Source: Amia ocellicauda
Taxonomy: Eukaryota; Chordata; Actinopteri; Amiiformes; Amiidae
Length of the DNA: 64,000 bases
Direction of reading: 5' to 3'
Assembly (NCBI RefSeq): GCF_036373705.1
Contig: NC_089856.1
Location: forward strand, 9,046,501 to 9,110,500
The stretch's first letter is position 1; each line of letters opens with the position of its first letter. Position numbers and translations under genes: made by a program. Shown in pieces: positions 1 through 13,000 of this stretch. The notes below the pieces were generated by a model, which made no database searches, had not been told where the DNA came from, and was given only the letters and a program-made list of their open reading frames with translations.

Positions 1-1463
1 GAAGAAGATAAGAATCACAGAAATGGTCACATGCACCTGGTGTTTCTAAAGTAGAGATGAAGTCACAGCTGGGGGAAAGGGATTTACCCTTTAAATGACC
101 AATTACTGTTTCTAGGGTGGGGGGGGTTCTTACTTCTTGTCCCTAGGGGGGGTAGAGCTTGAACAGTGCATTCAAGTTAGTGTTTTACATTTGTTGTGTT
201 CTAACACCCTGATTAGTTGTGTACTCTAGGTTACTGAATAGTACACTGAATAGGTTACACTACCCAGCTGGTGAGTGGCAAGACTTAGGTGTAAAATGGC
301 AGTGTAAGTTCTACTCTGTATGTTTAGGCTGTAACCAAACGTAATACTGCTTTCTTGCCCTCTGATGGTTGCGTTCTTAATATATCCTCTTAAGTGGCAC
401 ACTCCTTAACACACTCTGACAGTCAAAGTCTCCCATGCATAGCTTCAGTGATCCCTATCCAATCCCCCTGCCTTTTATAGAAACAGGTTTTCCACGGGAT
501 GGATCTAATTTAAGCCACTGAGGGCAGGACACACACAGACAAGCACAGTTAACAGCTGCAACATGATTCTGTAAGGCTAGGCACCTGCAAGACATTATCC
601 CTGCTGGTTTACTGTAAACTGCAGATTAGCGCAAACGAGAAGGCAGCTAACAAAGTCCCAGCCCTCAGGTTAACCTTTAAACATGGCGAGACGTGTAGGA
701 TTTCAATCAAGGGAAGGGATGTCGAAACTATACAATCACTAGTAAGACCTCACCTAAAATACCGTCTAATTCTGATCCCCCCACATTATACCACTTTGTG
801 TAACACAAGCACATCAAAGTTCACAAAGAGCATCATGCGGACCAGGGCTGTCACACTACTATGCCTTCCGATTGTGGTTCCACCCCAGTTCCCAGCTCCT
901 GAATTGCACCAATTAAATGATCAACTGGATCAATTTAACACTTCTCTTCCAGACTTGGGGATTGTTTTGCGGGGGCAGAAACCAGAATTCACTGTGGGCC
1001 TCCAGGACCGGGGTCTGGCACCCGTGATCCAGCATGTTGTATAATTTTAAAAATACTTCCCCTCCTTTTCTTTTCTGCACATTTCACCCTTTATCCAAAC
1101 ATTATTAATTTGTTTGTTTAGCTTCCAAATGAATTGCCTGCAAAGCTTCAGAAGGCACAAGCATATGTGTGTGTGTGTGTGCGCATACTGTCAACATCTC
1201 TTCCGTGTCAGTGCAAGGCTTGTAGAAGTTAGCCAAGCTGATTCTCAACAGGAAACCCCAAACTGGAATGCAAAATAATTGAAAACACACTTGTTGACTT
1301 CTAGTGTTTGTTTGTCTTTTTCAAATGCTGATGCACTTTTCAATAGTTTTAACAAGGCTTAGACCCTTGCGTTGGACTGCACAGAGTGGATGCTTGGTTA
1401 CAAGGGGCAGACAGAGGCTCCCGGGAGGGACAGGGAGAGGAGGCAAGGGTTGTGGGGACTTAC
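1..1463 (-). other. pan2 intron (window edge) with LINE relic
   Basis: No segment here translates to the next expected PAN2 motif (the region after EKYQPT), so this is read as intron sequence continuing off the window. It holds a short GT run near 1165-1185, a CR1-like relic near 725-790, and a stretch around 985-1030 resembling the GGCCTCCAGGACCGGGGT core common to fish hAT-type MITEs. Confidence 0.6.
722..790 (+). mobile_element. CR1-like LINE reverse-transcriptase relic
   Basis: With one base restored in reading, the segment translates to a decayed form of the conserved CR1/L3 block KLYNxLVRPHLxY. It is short and shifted in frame, so it is only a fragment. The family call rests on that single motif. 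Confidence 0.4.
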
Positions 1464-3997
1464 GGTGGGCTGGTACTTCTCACAGTTCTCACACCAGGCC
1501 TGGGTGCTCTGCTCCAGACAAATGCTCTTCTTCAGGATCTCTGCAAAGTCGTACTCCTTGATCGTCTTGTCTGGAAGGGAGGGTAACCGTAAGGAAATGC
1601 AGTTCATGTCAATAACACATTCCAATCGCCATCTATCCATCCCTTTTCAATATCCGCTTCATCTAGTAGTAAAGGGTCACAAAGAGCCACAGCCTAACCC
1701 AGAGGACACGGAGCACAGGTCAGGTACCCCCTGGACAGGAAGCCAGTGCAAGGCAGCACCAACTCCTTTGATAACTAATATTGGTCATTCATTCAAACAC
1801 TGGACTCACTTAACAGGCTTCTCCACAGGTCTCGGCTGTCTAGGCCCAGAGAGGATACAGCACTGGCGACTCACCGTGGGAGCTCCTCTCGGGGTAGTGC
1901 ATGGTGAAGAGCAGGGTGAGGGACGAGCGCACCGTCTCCTTGCCGCAGCGGCACAGGCTGCTGTTCTCCACCTCACAGCCGAACAGCCTGCCGATCACAG
2001 ACTCCGCAGAGGAGCCAAACACACTGCGCACAAGACGAAAGACGCATGACAAGATGATACACCATCAGCAACAACAAGAATAAAAAAGAAAACTCAAACC
2101 AGCAGGATACACCACAACAGACCATCATAGGCTTGTTAAAAATGTGTTTTCAGCCAGGATCTAAAGCTTAGAAGAGGAGTGGCAGTACAGATCTCCATAT
2201 AGGGAGGGAATGTGTTAGTGCATCAACGGTACCTGTTGCCAGCTCCTCGGTAGGCCTGGGGCCCCTCCTGCTCCTGGGTCTCCTGGTGCAGCTGGGTGAG
2301 GATGAACCGGTTCCAGCTCTGCACCAGACGGCCCAGCCTGGCTTTGCCCGTCTGCTCGTCTGAGTCGGCCAGGATCAAGCCGAGCGCAGAGGCTTCTGGG
2401 ATTGTCCGGAACGCACGCAGGAAGTTACTGGCCTGTGGAGGTACAGTCAGGTGACCGTGTTTTCCTATTATATTTATTATATTTCATATTCATTTCATTA
2501 ACAAAAATACCATATATATGCGTGTATACATATAGCTATTACCAAATAAATGTTACATTTTTAAATGTCACATTGACTTAATGAGGCAATTGTGTCACAA
2601 TTCATGTACAGCTCTATATGTCACTCGCAGATCAGTGTTTGTAAGATGATTAGATGCTATGTTCGATATGGCTTTAAAGTCAAGGACAACTCTGTATGGG
2701 GAACTGCTGGATCAGCCTCTTTTGTCATGTGTCCCAACTGAGCTCTCTGCTACTTAGAATCACTGACTGAACAATTTTCCAACCAGATGTGCTAAATTCC
2801 TTCCCCGAAGTTTGTCGTTGCTGACCATCAGTTAAAAGGTCCATTAACAGAGCAGCCAGGGTGTACTCCTGAGGCAGGTTGGAGAACCATAGCTCTAATG
2901 AGGTATTCAGACTCGGGATCTTAGACTGTGAACACATAGGAAGTTATCTTAAATTAAAAGAGACAGCACGTGCACTACACCATATTCTGCATCAGCCTCT
3001 CCTCACCCTTTGTTGAGTCTAATCCAACAATATCCATTCCCTGATTATGATTGGTCTTTTGCAGGCACAAGTACATAAATGTATGATTCATGTTTAGGTG
3101 TTTGTTTTTTTCCCCAATCTCTTGTCCTGAATTTGGAAACAGACCAGTGCAGAACAGATGGCTGTGGGTGAAGGCAGGGCTCTGTACCTGGCAGGGATCC
3201 CCCCGGGACAAGTCCAGCATGTGGAAGAGGAAGCCCAGCTCACAGGCCAGACAGAACTCCTTCTGACACAGGTGATTCTGCACCAAGCAGCGGATCGGCT
3301 CCAGGAAGTACAGCACCTGGGCGGCAGGAAAAGGATTAACATAGAGACTCACAGAGAATCTCTCTCACGGTCAATTTGCATCATATAATATGTAGAAATA
3401 CGAGTATTAGTACAAATCCAGAGCAGAAGAATGCCAGCTATACAGCAACAGACAAGACACCCCACTAGATGGCAAACCATGACGTGGCAGTCACAGCACC
3501 CCAGGTCTTTGTTTTGTTTTGTTTAGTTTTTTGGCCTGGAGGGAAGGCAAACCATTAGGCCTAGGCCAAAAACCACAGACCCCAGAGATGTATTCTGTCC
3601 TACAACAGTTACCGATATTACAGAGGGGTTTTTGTTTTTGTCAACTCTGTGCCTGATGGTTTTCTTTTGTTTCATTTAATTGTGTGACGTGAATTGTGGA
3701 AACTTATATACTAAATAAAAAATGAACTGAATTGAACCGCACTCTGTGTTCCATGCCTGATATCCTGGGAGTGCGGCATGCATCTATTGGTCTTTAAACA
3801 CGTGCCACCCCAAACTAAACATTTATTTTTCTCATTCTTTCCTTCTTGCATTGGCACTGCTGTTTGCTTACCTGGATCATGCAGTTACAGTAGGCATTGG
3901 GGATATGGGGCTCCAGGCCAGCAAAAAGGGTTTTGTTGTAATGCTTAAAATCAAAGTCTTCTAGGCCCAGCTTGGAGTATTTGATTGTGACCTGGAC

Positions 3998-4090
<93 letters not shown>

Positions 4091-7000
4091 CGGACAGCGA
4101 ACCTGATTGGCTGAATTTACATGCGTTTCTGTCGTGCTTTAAGTGGCAATGGGAAATGCTGAATTACAACAGCGGTTTCACAGACAACTCCTAAACATTT
4201 TTGTCCAGATGGACTTGCTGTACTGTCGGGTTCAAACTCCAAGGGAAAACTTGGGAAAGACTTGCTTTGAACAGCGCCCGCTTCCTAAATATATTTGAAA
4301 ACATGGAATAAGAACTTGATGATCCTAATATAGAATGGGAATTTTTATTTTGTTTCCTCATGCGTTTAGCTCTGCTTTGTCTGACATGGTGTACCTTTCT
4401 GTACTTCTTAGCCACCATGTAAAGGTGGGGCTCCTCATCTCGGCCTATGGGCGACTCTGGAACCTGGTTGTAGCTGTCGTATTCCAGCTCCACCTCCTTG
4501 ATCTTATAGGGCACCTGGAACAAGGGAAGGGCCCAGGACTGGTTACCAAACAAGACAGACTGATCATAGCACACAAGGTACAGTGTCTACAGGTTAGCAT
4601 GTTAATCAATCTATTTTTTGTATTTGACTGCCCTCTATAAATGTAATCAAATCAACCGATGAATTAGTATTGCACGCTTCACAAAAGTTGCCACAAAGCG
4701 ATTCACACATTGCAACAAACACAAAACATAAGAAGAATACAAAGAAAAGGGAAACCACTGGGCAAGGAGGAGAGAAAAGCAAAGACTCCTCTGCAATGAC
4801 AGGTGCTTATAGTAGAAAACATATCTATGTATATTCCTCTGCATGCATTCTCAATATAAACTAAAACAAAAGGGAGGTTTGAGAGGTTGTAACCTTCAGG
4901 AAGTATGAAACTGCACAAACAGGGAGTGTGCTGAATTACATTACTTCATAATAAATAATTCAGGATTCTAAGTTGAAGACGAGCAGAGACTTTGTAAAGA
5001 AAAAAATATCTCTATACTTATTACTGTTGTGGCCATTTCTAACCCTTTCATATCTATGGCAGTCAGATTTTATATGCAGGACTAATTAAAACTACAGAAA
5101 TTATGTGAGGTCTTGAATACATCTGCAAAGTGTAGGATATCTGCCACAGATATTTTTTTAAGTCTGGGCTTCCTCAAACTATACAAGTCTTGCCCCCCCC
5201 CTCAGCTCTGTAACCCTCTGCTTTATTAATAGAATTTAGCTGCCGTCTTTACAAACTCAAAATAACAGGGGGAAGTGATCAGTTGTGCTACATTTCCACG
5301 ATACTGCCAGTGCCTAAATAAGAATAGGAAGAGGAAGTTCCTGCCTGGTTGCGCTGCTTAGTCCTGGGGTTGGGCGCATAGCCAATGAAGCCCACTGTCT
5401 TCATGGTGCGGAGGATCTCAGGGTCGACTGGGGGGGCTCGCCTGGGGAGGGGGAGAAAGGATTGATTATTAGAAACTGCCTATTTAGAGAGGAAATCGAT
5501 TGTTCAATTAAATAACAGATGTGGTGGAACAAAAAACAGATGACGCTATGCCCTCCAGTTACCCTCAATCCGCAGGGGGGACTGAGATTTCTAAATTTTG
5601 GTCCAGCTGGAGCGGTCTATTACTTAATTAACCTAGTTATTTTATCAGTAATGCCAGTGGCTGTCAACCCTCAATCCTGGGGCCCAAATCTCTTGGTTTA
5701 TAAATGTGGCATTGATGGGTACCAACAGTAATCACATTTTTTTTTTAACTTTTATACTCTGGCTCCAATTACTCCATTATGTTTTAGACTTAAATCATAA
5801 ATCGACAAGACCGATGAGGCGTTGCATGATTTATTGAGCCAGCTGTGTTGTAGTAGCTCTTCAAACATGGAAGCTATAACCTTGTAAACATCAAGAATGC
5901 AGGGCGAGTGCGTTAGAGGAGAATCCGCAGATGTTATGATTGTTTTGAAAAGATAAAATTATTTTGTAACAAGTCTGGAGCAGCTCTGTCAATTAAACAA
6001 GTACAAGAGATGTTATTTTCAGGAATCTGGGATATTGTCTTCAGACGAGAAGCGGCGACTTGAGGAGCTGGTACCCCATTGTATTCTTAGTACATTATGT
6101 CTTTCATTATAATTTTAGTGAATCATGGCATATTGACCTGATTTTTCTTTTTTTGATAAATGAGGCTGTGTATTCAAAAACAGAAATTTCGAAAAAGAAC
6201 CACCCAAGAGCGCAAACAAGGGAATACGGCTTAAGAAAAGTAGTTAACACTGACCGAAACAAAAGACGCCCCTGAAACAGAGGTTGGGGGGCACAGATAC
6301 CTGGGGCTGGGGGCAGCCAGGGAGGTGGGCCAGTCGGACAGCAGGGGCTCAGCACTGGTCAGGGGCATGGGAATGAGCGAGAGAGGCAGCAGGTCGTGGC
6401 TCCAGTCTAAGTGGTGCAGGGTGTCAACCAGGCAGGGCAGGGCGAAGTCCGTCTCGCGGGAGTAGCTGTTGAAGGTGACCTCGGGGGCATCGGACCACAG
6501 GTGCACACAGCCACCAGAGTCCCCGAAGGCCAGGGCCTGCTTGCTGGACGACACATCGAAGCTCATCAGCAGCTGGCCCACCGTGTTCACGTGGAAGACG
6601 TCAGCCAGGTTAGCCAGGCCCGTGGGCTCGCAGAACTGGCACTGCCCTGAGGAGAGGAGACAGGAAAAGTCATTCAGCATGGTGAACAAGGACAAAACAC
6701 TCAATCCTCTTCAGTTTTATTGTTACACAATATTAATATGACACCAAGGCCATGCTGCTGGGTCTTAATGGTGTAGTGGTGTAATAGTGGGCAAGTAGAT
6801 GACGATTCACTGTAAAGGGTAGGTGCTGCATTGGCTGGCAAAGTGATGGGCAGGCCGGCTCTGCAGTGGTCTGAGCTCCAATTGTTATTGTTCCCAGTGG
6901 CAGTGGAAACAAGTCTCTATTCCCCTGACAAATGTGTTTATTTGATGCGAGTCTTTCGAAAGATTGTTGTTAATTTCAGTTTAATTGCTCAAGGACTCAC

Positions 7001-10000
7001 TAACTCACGAGCTAATGACTCTACATTGCCTGATTGCAGCTATGAGTTATTTTAATAGATGACCATTTAATCATAAATGCTCCATTCATCCTCAGATTGG
7101 TGAGATTCAGTTGAGAAAATACTCCAATAACAACACTGACTAGCTTTAAGGGGAGGTAGTGGGATGGCAGACAAATGTCAAAAGTAGGGCAGCCCTATTT
7201 ATGAGGATTGGCCGACTTAAATAGATTAATCACACTGTATTGTGAAAACTGTGACATAGGCGGAGTTTCCATGTGTGGTTTGAATGTACTCTAGCTCAAG
7301 GTAAATTAAAAAATGGCCCTATCCATTTTGGGTTTTCCACTGTTTCACTAAACCTGTTCTTGGGAAAGCGTTTTTTCCACCCGACATCACATCACATTTA
7401 AATTCAGAAAGGTGGGGTTCTGTTAGTAAGCAAATTAGCCATGCATGCCAGTCTTAAGCATTTGTCTCTGAAATAGCAGACAATACCAGTTTTCCCTGCA
7501 CAAGCACAGCTGCAGGAGAGGGACACACCTATTACTATTTATTACCAAATAAACCATTTGTGCGCACTGATGATTCATTAATTTGTTTAAAGTAATTTGC
7601 GCAGTGTCTTTCAAACATTATTAGTGTCGAAAAAATAATTAGAAGCAAATAGTGTTTCATTTAATACCTTTCCTGGTATTTCAAATTTAAATAAATAAGC
7701 TGAGGGCCTTAACATTACAATACCATACACCATAGCTAAATGGAACACCACTTTCCAGGTACACAATAACATCTATTTCCTTGCTGTGAAGTAAGACCCT
7801 GAAAGCTCAGGCTCATTAACTTGGCTTGAATCAGTTATTTGCAGTCATCTGATATTGACCTATCCACTTCTGTAGCAGTTTTTTTGGGGGCCAGAAAACT
7901 ACATTCCATCAAACTGTTTTCCCACACATCTGCACCTCTCCAGCAAACCACATGTGGAAACTGGCATGAAAGCGGTGGGCATTTCATAGGAATGGAACAC
8001 TTAGAAAGTTAGTGAAAAACTGTGACGCAGATGCCAAAGAGGTGGGCGAACCCTATTATTAAACTAACTGCCAGGGGAGAGTAGAGAGTCGGCAAGGGAG
8101 GGGAGTGTACCTGTCTGGGAGATGATGGCCAGGCGAGAGGTGTAGGTGGGGATGAAGCGCAGGAACAGGGGGTCCACATGGACTTGCAGCGGAGTGATAG
8201 CCCTCATCATGCGCAGGTCGTACACCATGAGGAAGCGGTCACAGGCCAGGCCGTTCATGCGGCTGGAGAAGCCACAGGTGGCCAGCAGGTTGCCATGGAC
8301 GTCGAAGTCTGACAGGCTGCCAGAGTAGGCGTCAAACTCCTGCTCCATCTTAAATGTGCGCAGGTCCCTCAGAGAAACCTGCAAGACACAAGCACAGCCT
8401 CTAATGACAGCTACAGAACAAACAAGTACCTGCAAATGGGATAAGTTAATTAGCTGAAGATCTTTTGGGAAAGTAAGAAAACTAAAAATGTCCTGTTGTG
8501 TAAACTATTAAGTGCCCCTTAAGTGCTTTTTCAAAATCATAATCGCATCAGGCTGTAAAAAATAGATTTCTGCTCAAAAGGTTTATGTTGTAAATGATTG
8601 AAATAAAAAGTGTATTCAGGAACACATAGTAATTTGAATTAAATAATTTAAACTGACCAGCTCAGTGCTCCTAGTGTTAAATTATAAAGGTGAATCATGC
8701 AAAATATCACATCACGAGAGCTACAGTACAGTATCTGCACACAAACTGCAGTGTTACAAGCCACTAAAGGGAAAACTACAATCTTGCTTTGAATTTAAAC
8801 TGGATTCGGAAGGAAACATTGAAGACAAAGGAAAGGTTTTCTGTTTAATTTGCAAGCGATGCTTTTCTTACAAGGGCAATGTGAGTAGTTTACAGTATCA
8901 TTTGTGAGCAAAACACCAGTTTGCTGTAGCGATTATAATTTAGTTTGCCAATTATAATTATTAAACGTTTTTTAAAATATAAATTTCATTTTTTATTACC
9001 ATTCCGGTTCAGCGTTGTTATACCGCAATATCAATGCCTAGAATTTATTAAAGTATTACTCTGTGGCACAAACACTTAAAGACTGCTACTCTTATTTTAA
9101 TATGTGCCCAATTAATCTACCAATTAATCAACTAATGCCCATTGATTAACCGAGCAAATATTTTAAAAATCGACTGACAGCTCTATACCAATCCAGTGAA
9201 AGATTAAGGACAAGAAGTGCTGCTACAGAATTGAATTATCAAGTAGAGCTGGTTACGCCAGAAACATGCGCAATGAAACTCCAGTATAAGACTCTGCAGC
9301 CAGGGTGCTGACAAGGTCTCTCTCTGGTGATCACATAACCCCTCTACTGAAATCCTTAGTCAAATACCACATCTATTACCAAAGTGCTGTTGCAGACATT
9401 CAAAACCTGCAGGGGAATCCCTCCCCCTTAAATCTCTGACCTACTCACACACTAAATTCCCGGTCGTGCTTTGCGTTCCTCTGAAGCCGGCCTGTTCCCT
9501 TGACCAGACTGCATACCGTGGGTGACCGGGCTTTTCCCTCCTGTGCTCCTAGCCTGTGGAACACGATTCCCACTGCAAGCTTGGTTCTGAATCTCTTTCT
9601 GCGTTTAAATCTCGCCTGAAAACTCACCTATTCTAACTGGCATTCTTTCAACTCTTGTTGTGATTACTAATCATGCAGTGTATTTTTATGTTGTCTTGCA
9701 CATGCCATGACTGTTTTATTGTTATTTTATCAGTTTACTCTTTTGCAAAGCATTTTGTGGTATTTATTTACAAAAGGCACTATCTATCTATACAGCTCTG
9801 GAAAAAATTAAGAGACTACTGCAAAATTATCAGTTCCTCTGATTTTACTATTTATAGGTATGTGTTTGGGTAAAATTAACATTTTTGTTTTATTCTATAA
9901 ACTACTGACAACATTTCTCCCAAATTCCAAATACAAATATGAATGGAATGGAATGGCTGCCATACATGTAGAGATGCTGATTTAAGATAACAATTGCAGT

Positions 10001-13000
10001 GGTCTCAATTTCCAGAGCTGTATATATCTATATATATTTAAAAAGTATTAGTGAACGTCTTTATTGTTGTTAATAACTTGACTGATCGATTGCAAAAAAA
10101 AAAAAGGCAATTATGGGTAAAAGTCTACACTTACGTATAATGCTCCCTTTATGTATCGGTCTTCTGTAATCCCATATATGTTTCCAGCGTCTGCTCAAGA
10201 CACAGCTGTTCACATTGTACCTGTAATACCTCAACCTACATCTCCTGCACATCTCAGCACTTTACTTTTCTGCACTCCCTTCTGCTTCTGATAACTTATT
10301 TATCTTAAGCACTTTTAAGCATTGCACTGTAGCTGCTTCTATAATATTGCTTAATATTCTATAATATTGCTTCTATAATATTGTTTAATTGCCAGTACAT
10401 AACACGGATGCAGCTCTACTATATTCTGTAATTGTTTTATATAGTATTATACTTGCAATTATCTTACACCCAACCCTCTGATTAGCACATACAGTGAGGG
10501 AAAAAAGTATTTGATCCCCTGCTGATTTTGTACGTTTGCCCACTGACAAAGAAATGATCAGTCTATAATTTTAATGGTAGGTGTATTTTAACAGTGAAAG
10601 ACAGAAAAACACATTTCAAAAAAGTTATAAATTGATTTGCATGTTAACGAGGGAAATAAGTATTTGATCCCCTATCAATCGGCAAGATTTCTGGCTTCCA
10701 TGTGTCTTTTATACAGGTAACGATCTGAGATTAGGAGCACTCTCTTAAAGGGAGAGCTCCTAATCTCAGCTCGTTACCTGTATAAAAGACACCTGTCCAC
10801 AGAAGCAATCAATCAATCAGATTCCAAACTCTCCACCATGGCCAAGACCAAAGAGCTGTCCAAGGATGTCAGGGACAAGATTGTAGACCTACACAAGGCT
10901 GGAATGGGCCACAAGACCATCGCCAAGCAGCTTGGTGAGAAGGTGACAACAGTTGGTGCGATTATTCGCAAATGGAAGAAACACAAAATAACTGTCAGTC
11001 TCCCTCGGTCTGGAGCTCCATGCAAGATCTAACCTCGTGGAGTTTCAATGATCATGAGAACATTGAGGAATCAGCCCAGAACTACACGGGAGGATCTTGT
11101 TAATGATCTCTAGGCAGCTGGGACCATAGTCAACAAGAAAACAATTGGTAACACACTACGCCATGAAGAACTGAAATCCTGCAGCGCCCGCAAGGTCCCC
11201 CTGCTCAAGAAAGCACATGTACAGGCCCGTCTGAAGTTTGCCAATGAACATCTGAATGATTCAGAGGAGAACTGCGTGAAAGTGTTGTGGTCAGATGAGA
11301 CCAAAATCGAGCTCTTTGGCATCAACTCAACTCGCCGTGTTTGGAGGAGGAGGAATCACCCCAAGAACACCATCCCCACCGTCAAACATGGAGGTGGAAA
11401 CATTATGCTTTGGGGGTGTTTTTCTGCTAAGGGGACAGGACAACTGCACCGCATCAAAGGGACGATGGACGGGGCCATGTACCATCAAATCTTGGGTGAG
11501 AACCTCCTTCCCTCAGCCAGGGCATTGAAAATGGGTCATGGATGGGTATTCCAGCATGACAATGACCCAAAACACACAGCCAAGGCTGACTTGGAGAGGA
11601 TCTGCAAAGAGGAGTGGGACAAAATCCCTCCTGAGATGTGTGCAAACCTGGTGCCCAACTACAAGAAACGTCTGACCTCTGCGATTGCCAACAAGGGTTT
11701 AGCCACCAAGTACTAAGTCGAAGGGGTCAAATACTTATTTCCCTCATTAACATGCCAATCAATTTATAACTTTTTTGAAATGCATTTTTCTGGATTGTTT
11801 TGTTGTTATTCTGTCTCTCACTGCTAAAATACACCTACCATTAAAATTATAGACTGATCATTTCTTTGTCAGTGGACAAACTTACAAAATCAGCAGGGGA
11901 TCAAATACTTTTTTCCCTCACTGTACCTCGGACTTAACTGTATGTCCGCACTTGTTAGCTCATTGTACTGGGATGTATGCTTACTGCACAGTTTGTATTA
12001 CTGTACTTTTGTAATGCCTTCAAGTGTTTCTTGTGTAAACTAAGTCACCCTGGATAGGGGCATCAATAATAATGGTAATAACAAATAGAGAACAACAAAT
12101 GTAAGTGTGAAAGACTGCAATATCTGCACACGGCGACCTCTCACCTTTCCAGACGTGTGGCCACAGAAGAAGAAGCGGTTGGACTGCCTCATGATGGCCA
12201 CGCCTGGGACCTCGACTGTGAACTGAACAAGGAGAGCAGCACATAATGAGACCAGCACCGATACATACACAGACCGGCACACCTGCTATCAGTGGGAGAG
12301 GCCCCGGAGAGAGCGATAGGCATTCCCTGCTTCTCCCCCACCCACCCCACCTTTGAAGCCTTGGCTCATTCCACCTAAGGGGGGGCTGGTCATCATGGGA
12401 AGGTAATCGGTCCCTCAATCAAATTAGTCAAGGCCAAAATAAACCCAATTCACCTTCTACTACCCATGTCTAGTAGGGTGATCCCAGATCCTGAAATATG
12501 AAACATAAGTCTATGAAATATGTCTTTCTGTGAGGCGACAGAGCACATTTCTGCTCTTGAGTCACAGTGAGGTTCTTCTCTGCTCTTCACACGCAAAGGG
12601 AATCATCTGGCATTATTTGGTAAGTTTTAAAATTTCCATTTTCAAAAGCTGCTTCTATGATAGACTCGACAGTGACTTTAGCACTGGTGGGACTTTCCAA
12701 GACTAATGCTGTGCATTGCACTTATAGTAATACATATCTAGTCATAAAACTGTTCTTTTATTTTGTGACTATTGTAAGTTGCCTAGGAGAAAGGTGTCTG
12801 CCAACAATAATACTAATATTATCCATATTACCACAATTATTACAAATAATGGAAATTAAATTAGAGGTCAAATCTGCAAAACTAGGCTTCCAGAGGACCA
12901 GGCAAGAAAACCCCACACATGGCACCTAGGACGCGATTCTTGAACTCTATTTTCGAATGAGTGGGGGCAGACTGTACGGTTCTTAGAGTGACTTGAATGT

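Noticed and set aside
1372..2049. A 225-codon plus-strand frame at the left end
   Set aside because: It runs antisense over two pan2 exons and the repeat between them, with no recognisable domain.
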